A DNA stretch of 64,000 nt from CAWUKT01 sp964352215 (GTDB taxonomy: Bacteria; Bacteroidota; Bacteroidia; J057; JADKCL01). Below, piece by piece: positions 53,884 through 60,518 of the stretch. Position 1 is the first letter of the stretch. Each line of letters begins with the position of its first letter. Location: the NCBI GenBank assembly GCA_964352215.1, contig CAYGRE010000012.1:1-64000 (forward strand), read 5' to 3'. The notes under the pieces are model-generated. The model did no database searches. It had not been told where the DNA came from and worked only from the letters and a program-made list of their open reading frames with translations. The position numbers and the translations under genes are program-made.

Positions 53884-54336
53884 ATGAATCTTATCAACAA
53901 CACTCGCCGATCTTTTTTAATGCTTTTACTGGTATTTTCCATTGCAGCCGTTCAGGCTCAAAATGTCGAATTGACCGAAGTCGCTGGCGTCCATACCGTG
54001 AATATTGAAAAGGAAACTGCCCCCGATTTGGATTGGGGTGAAACCAAGCTGGGATCTGCCGTACGTGCCAGGGTAGAATTTACCAATACGCTTGACAAAC
54101 CGATCACTTTGGTTCGGGTTGTAGCCGAACCAGGATGTTATCCAGTCGGCAACCGCCTCGCATTGAAGGAAGTAAAGGTTGAACCCGGTAAAACGCAGGA
54201 CTTCTTCGTTCTCGCGAAAGGGGACGAATTGGGAGACCACACCTATAAGGTAGAACTGATCCTCGAGGATGAAAAAGGAAAGCGTTCCCGCATGAGTGTT
54301 TTCCAATTCCACGGTTCCGTCGTAGAAGGAGAATAA
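53884..54336 (+). CDS. Small exported protein, DUF1573-like
   Basis: A 150-residue exported protein (ATG at 53884, signal peptide ending VQAQ). The mature part is an immunoglobulin-like domain of DUF1573 style: DLDWGETKLGSAVRARVEFT matches the usual FG-x-V-x-EG pattern leading to FxN, followed by ITLVRVVAEPGC, where DUF1573 normally has a Cys-Gly-Cys. A longer frame beginning at 53779 is rejected because it puts a polar stretch before the signal peptide. Function unknown. Confidence 0.72.
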   Translation: MNLINNTRRSFLMLLLVFSIAAVQAQNVELTEVAGVHTVNIEKETAPDLDWGETKLGSAVRARVEFTNTLDKPITLVRVVAEPGCYPVGNRLALKEVKVEPGKTQDFFVLAKGDELGDHTYKVELILEDEKGKRSRMSVFQFHGSVVEGE

Positions 54337-54366
54337 TAATTTTCTATGCCTGTGTAGGCAGGGACC

Positions 54367-55881
54367 TTAGTGAATTGATCCCAGAGACCTCTCCATCACC
54401 TTTTGCTTAAAGATATCGGTGATTGATCGACCTGACAACTTGCTTTTCACCCACAATTTCAATTCTTGTAGTCCCAAATTTGAAGTCTCCACCTCTTCCA
54501 ACTGTTGTTGAAATTGGATTAGCTTTTGTTTTGGTTCATGGTCCTTTTCAGGTTTGAAAAACTCGAGTATTGCCTTGCTGAATGAAGGAGGTTTTTCGGT
54601 CCCGGAAAAGGTCCTTTTCAGTGCCCTGTGGCGGTAATCGACCAGTTCATAATGCTCTAAATCAAAGAGCAGAATCATTTCAAAGAGATGGGCAAAATCT
54701 TTGATATCCCTCCGCTGCTGGTGATCCTGAAAATTGAGTATTTCCTGAATTCGTTGGTTGGAGGTGGATGAGTCACCGGCAAGGAAATGGAACACCGCCA
54801 GGTTGTACTGAAAAGACAGGTAGGTAGACTTGGGCAATTCTTCCATCACTACACTCAGCCATCCTTCAATCTCTCTTGCCAGGCTTTTCCCTTCTTCAAA
54901 CCGAGCGTAGTTGAGGTAAAGGATCAAAGTATTACTGTAATAGATGTGCTGAAAACGAAGCTTGGCTTTGGGCTGTTTAAAGGGGTGTTGGGAGAAAAAT
55001 TTTGCATAGGTTGCTGGAATCGAATTGTCTTTCTCCTCACTGTAAAGTTGGCTGATTTGTAAATTGTTGAAGTTGGCCAGAAATAGATCTGCTTCTTCAT
55101 TGATCCAGTCAGGTTGTTCCTTCCAGGCCTCCATTAACTCGGTATAAGCTTGCAAGGCTGGGCCATATTCCAACATAGCAATGTAGTACAACCCCAATGC
55201 ATGACGGGCATAGATCTTTGTAAGGAAATCATCTGATTCCAATGCCTTTTCAATGATCGGATCCTTGACAATGGCGTCGAAAAGGGCGATGTCATTTTCC
55301 TGAGAAGGTCTCAGGATTTTTCTGGCCAAACTCCGCATCCTGAGTTGTAGGTCGGCGGCATCCCTTTGTAGCATCAGCGCTGCTAATACTGCTGACTCTT
55401 CTTCCCTCAAGGTTATATAAACGGTTTCTTGATCCCGGGGGGGCTTTTCCAATAACAAGGTTCTTTCCCAATCGACTAACCGCAGAATTGTCTTGTATTT
55501 GGAATATTTCCTTGCCAGCTTTTTTGCTTTACGGATGCTGGCGGGAACTTGATCCAATAGTTTCTTCTGGTAAAGAAAGTTGATTTCACCCAAAGCCATA
55601 AACAGTTGGCCTTCTACGCTTTGGTTCCACCCATTTGGGATCAGGAACTTCAGCAGTGATTTGCGTAAACGTAGAAGATGGGTTGGCATTTGCGCTGTGA
55701 CCTCACGCTTTTCCAACCGGGCCATCAATGCATCCTCTTCCCACAAGGAATGCTCCAGTAAACAATCCAGTAATTGGATGTGCTTGCTTTTCGATTGGGA
55801 ATGGTGCTTTAACCGGAAGCCTCTCTTCTCAGCTTTGGTCATGCTATGTACCAGCGCATGAATATCTGCTAATTTTCCCAT
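54367..55881 (-). CDS. Bacteroidota hypothetical protein, helical repeat
   Basis: A 504-residue, all-helical soluble protein. It opens DIHALVHSMTKAEKRGFRLK and continues with HIQLLDCLLEHS, an arrangement I recall from a widespread, uncharacterised Bacteroidota family with LIHSLSxSEKRYFK near the start and TPR-like helices after it. No catalytic motif is seen, so a scaffold role is likely. It is divergent from the AidA/PixA-like cluster, separated by 199 bases with no clean promoter. Confidence 0.7.
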   Translation of the reverse strand: MGKLADIHALVHSMTKAEKRGFRLKHHSQSKSKHIQLLDCLLEHSLWEEDALMARLEKREVTAQMPTHLLRLRKSLLKFLIPNGWNQSVEGQLFMALGEINFLYQKKLLDQVPASIRKAKKLARKYSKYKTILRLVDWERTLLLEKPPRDQETVYITLREEESAVLAALMLQRDAADLQLRMRSLARKILRPSQENDIALFDAIVKDPIIEKALESDDFLTKIYARHALGLYYIAMLEYGPALQAYTELMEAWKEQPDWINEEADLFLANFNNLQISQLYSEEKDNSIPATYAKFFSQHPFKQPKAKLRFQHIYYSNTLILYLNYARFEEGKSLAREIEGWLSVVMEELPKSTYLSFQYNLAVFHFLAGDSSTSNQRIQEILNFQDHQQRRDIKDFAHLFEMILLFDLEHYELVDYRHRALKRTFSGTEKPPSFSKAILEFFKPEKDHEPKQKLIQFQQQLEEVETSNLGLQELKLWVKSKLSGRSITDIFKQKVMERSLGSIH

Positions 55882-56080
55882 AGCAATAGCCTTTGGGTTG
55901 TAATTCTTATTGCGTATACATGAGCCACTCTGGTGTCATTTAAGCCAATATAGCATTTTTTTAGCCAATCTGATCTTTTGGATTGTCTAATATATAGAAT
56001 TCTTGGTTGGTCCTGCGAATCGTAAACCTCTAATATTGAATCATTGAAAGGCTTCTATTAAACCACATAATCCCAAAGCG

Positions 56081-56482
56081 ATGCAGTATTACACCATTGG
56101 AGAATTTGTAAATGACAGCGATAGTGTGATTGAGTTGTTCACAGAAATCCTTGACATTCAAAGAGTCAATCTTGGTCCAAATAATCTTGCCAATCCCTTC
56201 TGGCTCCTTCAGGAAAACCAGGAAAACGCCTGGGGATTCACATTTTTTGCACGGCAAGGTGAGGAGCATATACAGAATCAAATTTATTTTTGGTACGAAG
56301 AGATTGATGACAACTTTTTCCTCTTATGGAGTACTGAAATCGGTGGAATCGGCACTGCTGCCGAAGAACCACTGCCAGTTACCAAATCCTTTCTCAGGGT
56401 TGCACTCAAAATAGAGGGGGGCATCATTATCGTTGGCACTGTGGATGCGTTGATAGAAGTGCCTACTGTAAGCACCACCTGA
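56081..56482 (+). CDS. Hypothetical protein upstream of the AidA-like cluster
   Basis: A 133-residue protein without signal peptide. Central features are NPFWLLQENQENAWGFTFFA, QIYFWYEEIDDNFFLLW and a hydrophobic Gly/Ile run (KIEGGIIIVGTVDALIEV). The beta-rich, aromatic pattern and size are like those of the following three genes, but no clear alignment with them is visible. No family recognised. A perfect hairpin CTCCTGG/CCAGGAG at 56542-56559 lies between it and the next gene. Confidence 0.6.
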   Translation: MQYYTIGEFVNDSDSVIELFTEILDIQRVNLGPNNLANPFWLLQENQENAWGFTFFARQGEEHIQNQIYFWYEEIDDNFFLLWSTEIGGIGTAAEEPLPVTKSFLRVALKIEGGIIIVGTVDALIEVPTVSTT

Positions 56483-56691
56483 GTCTTTCGGCCATAAGGC
56501 TAAGGCTTCTTCCTGGTCACTTTTCCAATCCTGTAACAATACTCCTGGCATTCCAGGAGCGGGACCACCTTGCTAAAAATTTGTATTCATCTATGGAGTT
56601 CAACTCCTTTTATTCCCTGATCCACAAGGGCTAACTGTGGAGGCGGTATCTGAAAAGCCTTACGAGTAGGAATTATTAAACTAAATTTTTC

Positions 56692-57135
56692 ATGTCATCT
56701 AAAAGTAGTATTTCACCTGCGGAGTGTACTGTTTTCATCAACATTTGGGTTGATGTCAACGCTACCACCACCGATTCGACCAAGGGCATTTATTGTGTCG
56801 ACAACATGGGAGGCAACAGTGGAAAGCCCAGCAAAAACGAAGGAACTCCGAACCTCGTCACTTCAGTTGCTCAGGGGGACAAAGTTTGCTGGACCATTAA
56901 GGCCATTGATCCCAAAACGGCGGGCGCAGTCAGCATCATTTCCATGAGCCAGGGCGAATCTGGATTTTCAAGTCCTCCTGGAGCATACACCGGAGACTCC
57001 ACTGGAGCCACATGGACCGGACAAATGATCACCAACTCTGTGGGCGGTTCCATTCCCCAAACCATTACCTGCTCTGTGGCCTACAACGGAGGAGAAACCC
57101 TGACGATCACTCCTTCTTTGAACGTCTACAAATAA
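56692..57135 (+). CDS. AidA/PixA-like protein, first paralogue
   Basis: A 147-residue cytosolic protein (no signal peptide). It opens TVFINIWVDVNA, then KGIYCVDNMGG, QGDKVCWTIKAIDPK and TWTGQMI. The order matches the two genes that follow (GIYMMDN, WxGQ) and the general AidA/PixA pattern of a beta-strand IxVLIxxD, a short YMxxN block, a GDxxxW strand and a C-terminal strand. PixA-type proteins form crystalline cytoplasmic inclusions in Xenorhabdus; AidA is quorum-regulated in Ralstonia and Burkholderia. Assignment by eye and uncertain; this copy is the most diverged. Confidence 0.55.
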   Translation: MSSKSSISPAECTVFINIWVDVNATTTDSTKGIYCVDNMGGNSGKPSKNEGTPNLVTSVAQGDKVCWTIKAIDPKTAGAVSIISMSQGESGFSSPPGAYTGDSTGATWTGQMITNSVGGSIPQTITCSVAYNGGETLTITPSLNVYK

Positions 57136-57173
57136 TCAATCCTTCACCCAAAATTCATTTAAAACCTGAAACA

Positions 57174-57641
57174 ATGTCAACACCATTCAACCCCCAGGTC
57201 ATTCTGGCCCTCGCCATTGATTGTGCCTATGTCTACGCTCAGAACTCAGACCAGATGTACACCGACGTTGGTATCTACATGATGGACAACCAAGTCACTG
57301 CTGGCTCCTCCACCTCCAGCGAAGGTTCACTGGAATTGAATACCTATGTCCCTTCCCCCATTCAATACGTAGGATTCAATGTCTATGACATTGCGGGTGG
57401 CGTTCAAGGCGCATCCGTTGAAATCACCGGCTTGGAATATTCCAATGGGACCAATGTCTTCACTGACAATGGGTGGCCTACGGCCCAAACATCTAAGGAA
57501 AGTACCTGCCAGTGGATGGGGCAAGCCCTCCAGTCCACTAGTGGTAAATCTGCCATGACCTACCAATTCAAAATTGCCATCAGCTTCCCGGAGCAGCCGA
57601 CCAAGTATTACTACTGGGATCCTTTTATGCGCTGTGGCTAA
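57174..57641 (+). CDS. AidA/PixA-like protein, second paralogue
   Basis: A 155-residue cytosolic protein (ATG at 57174; an upstream open frame to 57012 overlaps the previous gene and is rejected). VILALAIDCAYVYAQN leads to DVGIYMMDNQVTAGSS, NVYDIAGGVQGASVEITGLE and the end YYYWDPFMRCG. The YYxWDPF ending is a hallmark I recall for the AidA/PixA (inclusion body) family and is the best evidence for that assignment. It follows the first paralogue by 38 bases and is followed by a terminator. Confidence 0.6.
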   Translation: MSTPFNPQVILALAIDCAYVYAQNSDQMYTDVGIYMMDNQVTAGSSTSSEGSLELNTYVPSPIQYVGFNVYDIAGGVQGASVEITGLEYSNGTNVFTDNGWPTAQTSKESTCQWMGQALQSTSGKSAMTYQFKIAISFPEQPTKYYYWDPFMRCG

Positions 57642-57716
57642 GAACTGGCAACTGAATTGCGCCCCCAATATGAAATCTATTTTTCGATCTCATATTAGAG
57701 ACCAATCCTGTATGAT

Positions 57717-57755
57717 GGCCGGGTTGCTACAGCAACCCGGCCAATTTTCTGTTTT
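57717..57755 (+). terminator. Rho-independent terminator after the second AidA-like gene
   Basis: A perfect 11-bp stem GGCCGGGTTGC/GCAACCCGGCC with loop TACA, followed by AATTTTCTGTTTT. It separates the first two paralogues from the third. Confidence 0.85.
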
Positions 57756-57806
57756 ACTCTGGGTTCTCAACCCGGTCAATTTTCGGTTCTTACCCGGAGT
57801 TCTCAG
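57736..57806. repeat. Two 35-36-bp repeat units near the terminator
   Basis: CCCGGCCAATTTTCTGTTTT... and CCCGGTCAATTTTCGGTTCT... are two imperfect copies about 35 bases long, each ending GTTCTCA. The first copy includes the 3' arm of the terminator hairpin, so the repeat may have spread from it. Confidence 0.6.
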
Positions 57807-57843
57807 CCAGGAAGAACCCTTGTTCCACCTCTGTTAAATCCCA

Positions 57844-58335
57844 ATGGCTTTACAGTTTTTCCCGATGCGTCAAGTGGTTTGTGCATCTAGTCTTGCACCG
57901 ACTGATGGTATTCTAGCCACATTCCCCAACATCTATATTTCCATCGCGGTGGATTGTGCCTTCATTGTCAGCCAGAAGGGAGAAACAATTGAGACTGGTA
58001 TTTACATGATGGACAATATGGTCTCAATGGGCAGTGCAAACCAGGGTAGCATGGACCTTAATAGCGTTGGAAATGCTGGCTGGCTTATCGGTTGGAATGT
58101 AGTTCCCATTGATCCAAACCTAACCAACCTTTCTGTAGAAATTACCTTCATTCAAATCTGCACCGGATCGGTTTTGGGTTCACCCCCGATAAAGGAGTCA
58201 GGAGATGGTTATTCCTGGCTGGGGCAATTAATGTATACCGGTCATCAAACCTATTCCCTACAGGTCAAGGTTACGGAGGGCTTGACCCAAGTATCGTATT
58301 ATGTGAACTGGCAGGCTTCCGTTACCTGTAATTGA
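57844..58335 (+). CDS. AidA/PixA-like protein, third paralogue
   Basis: A 163-residue cytosolic protein. IYISIAVDCAFIVSQ leads to ETGIYMMDNMVSMGSANQGS, WLIGWNVVPIDPN, LSVEITFIQICTG and YSWLGQLM; the end YYVNWQASVTCN replaces the YYYWDPF of paralogue two. The similarity to the second paralogue is strong in the first 60 residues and around SVEIT. An imperfect hairpin at 58337-58370 follows the stop. A sigma-factor gene begins 177 bases downstream. Confidence 0.58.
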   Translation: MALQFFPMRQVVCASSLAPTDGILATFPNIYISIAVDCAFIVSQKGETIETGIYMMDNMVSMGSANQGSMDLNSVGNAGWLIGWNVVPIDPNLTNLSVEITFIQICTGSVLGSPPIKESGDGYSWLGQLMYTGHQTYSLQVKVTEGLTQVSYYVNWQASVTCN

Positions 58336-58512
58336 AGGAGCAGTTCTCTTTGATTCAAGAAAGTTGCTCCACCCGGGACAGCCTCATCCGGTTTCCCTGG
58401 GCTACAGGTTCATTCACTTAGAAACCCCGTCCATTCACTGATTTCCAACCTCCCGGCCCACAAGAAATCCTCACTTTTCGGCCATAGAACAACAAAAAAG
58501 GAAATCACAACC

Positions 58513-59094
58513 ATGAAAGTAGCAGAATTTACCCTCGTCGATCAGCTCAAGTCCGGAAGTTCAACTGCTTACCGCAATCTGATTGCCCAGTTCCAGGGAC
58601 GTGTATTCAATACTTGTCTTGGATTCGTTCACCATCGCGGTGAAGCCGAGGACCTGACCCAGGAAGTTTTCCTGGAGGTATTTCGTTCCATCAATCGCTT
58701 CAAAGGTGATTCAAAGCTTTCCACCTGGATCTACCGCATCTCAGTCACCAAATCATTGGAGCAGATTCGGAAGCAAAGCCGTAAGAAGCGTTCTGGAAAT
58801 GTCTGCTCGCTGGCCGATTTGAACGAAAAGGGATTTGATGTATCCGGTGACCGTCTGGACCACCCCGGCCTGCAGATGGAAAACAAGGACCGGGCGAGGG
58901 CTCTGTTCGGTGCGATCAGCAGCTTGCCGGAAAATCAACGGGTGGCCTTTACCCTGAACAAAATTGATGGCCGCAGCTACCAGGAAGTCGCCGAAGTAAT
59001 GCAAACGAGCCTGGGGGCGGTGGAGTCTTTGATTTTCCGGGCCAGAAAAAGCCTCCGATTGACCTTGGCCGAGTTTTACAAAACCCATGGATAG
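58513..59094 (+). CDS. RNA polymerase sigma factor, ECF type
   Basis: A 193-residue sigma-70 family protein with region 2 (about 22-90: VHHRGEAEDLTQEVFLEVFR and STWIYRISVTKSLEQIRKQ) and region 4 (about 135-185: SSLPENQRVAFTLNKIDGRS, then YQEVAEVMQTSLGAVESLIF). Regions 1 and 3 are absent, as in ECF factors. It would direct RNA polymerase to its own promoter set; the targets are unknown. It is 177 bases after the AidA-like cluster, and a short anti-sigma-like ORF follows, so the cluster may be a target. Confidence 0.9.
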   Translation: MKVAEFTLVDQLKSGSSTAYRNLIAQFQGRVFNTCLGFVHHRGEAEDLTQEVFLEVFRSINRFKGDSKLSTWIYRISVTKSLEQIRKQSRKKRSGNVCSLADLNEKGFDVSGDRLDHPGLQMENKDRARALFGAISSLPENQRVAFTLNKIDGRSYQEVAEVMQTSLGAVESLIFRARKSLRLTLAEFYKTHG

Positions 59095-59147
59095 CACAAG
59101 GTTTTGAGGGGAGGGGCATCTAAGGATAAAACAAATACCAAATCCTT

Positions 59148-59417
59148 ATGCCAGACCATTTACCTGAATCGCTGAAGGAAGAAATCGAAAATACGCTTGG
59201 GCTGCTGGACAAAATCCGAAAAGTGACGCCCCGGGAGGACCTCTCCCAGCGCATCATGGCCTGTATCCATGAGGCAAGTAAGCCCGGACATTTTCCGATT
59301 CCGGGTGGGAGGGGAGGTGAGAAGATCGTGGGGCTAAAAGGAGATTGGGAAGGTGAAAATTCGCTCTGTTTGGACAAGTGGATGGACTACAAATTTCCCT
59401 TTGTATCCTTGAATTGA
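59148..59417 (+). CDS. Short ORF resembling an anti-sigma N-terminus
   Basis: An 89-residue protein 53 bases after the sigma factor gene. Residues about 17-42 (LLDKIRKVTPREDLSQRIMA) match the start of Bacteroidota sigma-coupled anti-sigma-like proteins (LDxIxxVxPPxxLxxRI). Such proteins normally go on to a transmembrane helix, which is absent here. The second half is Gly/Lys-rich and unlike any domain I know. It may be a truncated anti-sigma factor or a small cytosolic regulator. Confidence 0.55.
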   Translation: MPDHLPESLKEEIENTLGLLDKIRKVTPREDLSQRIMACIHEASKPGHFPIPGGRGGEKIVGLKGDWEGENSLCLDKWMDYKFPFVSLN

Positions 59418-59448
59418 GAGGCAGCCCTTGATTTAGTCAAGCCACCCT

Positions 59449-60507
59449 TTAATCGAACTGAAGTATTTCACTGGGAATGGCCCCGGCTTTTCTTTCCATC
59501 CGGACATTGCCATTGCTTAGATCGTATTGGATCAGGTTCCCTGATTGAACAAAATCAACTGCGTCGGTGATCAGGACAAAAGGTTCCTGTAAATGAAAAT
59601 TGTAAAAGGTGTGGTTGTCAGCTGCAATGAAAGGAGTGCCCGGCAAGGTTGTATCCCCGATTCCCATCCGGAATAAGTCCCCATCAAGGAAATACAGCAT
59701 TTGACCATCTTGTGAGACTGCCAATTGTTTGGGATTATTTTGCAGGTTCGGGAAGCTATAAGTTGCCTCGACGGACCGGAATAAAACATTCAAACGCGTC
59801 AATTCCGGGATTTCCTCTTCTATTCCACCGCTGGACAACACCCAGACATCTCCATTGGCATCCTGAACCAGGCTGTTGGGTTCGCGGCCCACGGTGATGC
59901 TGTCCAGTACCTGATCCGTATTGATGTCAACCAGTACGATCTTATCGGATCCCATCTTGGTCACCCAGGCTTCATTCCCTATCAGTAACATTTCCTCGGT
60001 CCAGGCTCCAATCGAAATCTCTCCGGTACGGGTACAGTTTTCCGGATTGACAATGGTCAGTGCGCCTGAATAAAGGTCACTCAGGTAGGCCTTTTGAGGA
60101 CTGATGGGCAGCAGGAACCGGGGGGAAGTGAGCCCATCTAAATGGCCTTCCATCTTTCCGGTCGCCATGTCCAGTTTGAAAAGCCTGCCACTGTTGTTTA
60201 CCACTATGAAGACGGAGGAATCGATGCGGACCATGGATTGGGCCACATCACCCAAGGGGATAATATTGGCTGCCGAAAAGATATTGTGATATACCATACC
60301 TTCCTGGTCCATAAAAGAGAGAGATGCATTGCCCCAGTTGAAATTCCCCTCGTTGAGGATCCAGGTTCCCCTGGACAGGTCAGCGGTTGGGTCGGGGACC
60401 GGTTGTGGCCCCTTGTTGTCGCAGCCGAAAATGGTCAGGGCCAGGATTCCTGCGAAGAAGATCAGGAGATATTTCATAGTCCCTTGCGTCATAGTCCCTT
60501 GCTTCAT
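59449..60507 (-). CDS. Beta-propeller surface lipoprotein, BtuG/YncE-like
   Basis: A 352-residue lipoprotein of DUF5074/YncE type. Three in-frame ATGs at 60507, 60492 and 60477 are each preceded by AAGGGA; the third starts the signal peptide proper (LLIFFAGILALTIFGC lipobox). Propeller repeats are visible, such as PFVLITDAVDFVQSGNLIQY and DKIVLVDINTDQVLDSITVG with GREPNSLVQDANGDVWVLSS. It is coupled to the TonB-dependent receptor by an ATGA overlap. In Bacteroides the BtuB-BtuG pair binds vitamin B12; that role here is inference. Confidence 0.82.
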   Translation of the reverse strand: MKQGTMTQGTMKYLLIFFAGILALTIFGCDNKGPQPVPDPTADLSRGTWILNEGNFNWGNASLSFMDQEGMVYHNIFSAANIIPLGDVAQSMVRIDSSVFIVVNNSGRLFKLDMATGKMEGHLDGLTSPRFLLPISPQKAYLSDLYSGALTIVNPENCTRTGEISIGAWTEEMLLIGNEAWVTKMGSDKIVLVDINTDQVLDSITVGREPNSLVQDANGDVWVLSSGGIEEEIPELTRLNVLFRSVEATYSFPNLQNNPKQLAVSQDGQMLYFLDGDLFRMGIGDTTLPGTPFIAADNHTFYNFHLQEPFVLITDAVDFVQSGNLIQYDLSNGNVRMERKAGAIPSEILQFD

Positions 60508-60518
60508 AATCCCTTGCG
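60474..60518. repeat. Three tandem 15-bp units each carrying AAGGGA and an ATG
   Basis: On the minus strand, three consecutive 15-base units (60518-60504, 60503-60489, 60488-60474) read CGCAAGGGATTATGA, AGCAAGGGACTATGA and CGCAAGGGACTATGA. The first unit codes the last residues of the receptor (RKGL and stop). Every unit ends with an in-frame start codon for the propeller lipoprotein. Confidence 0.92.
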
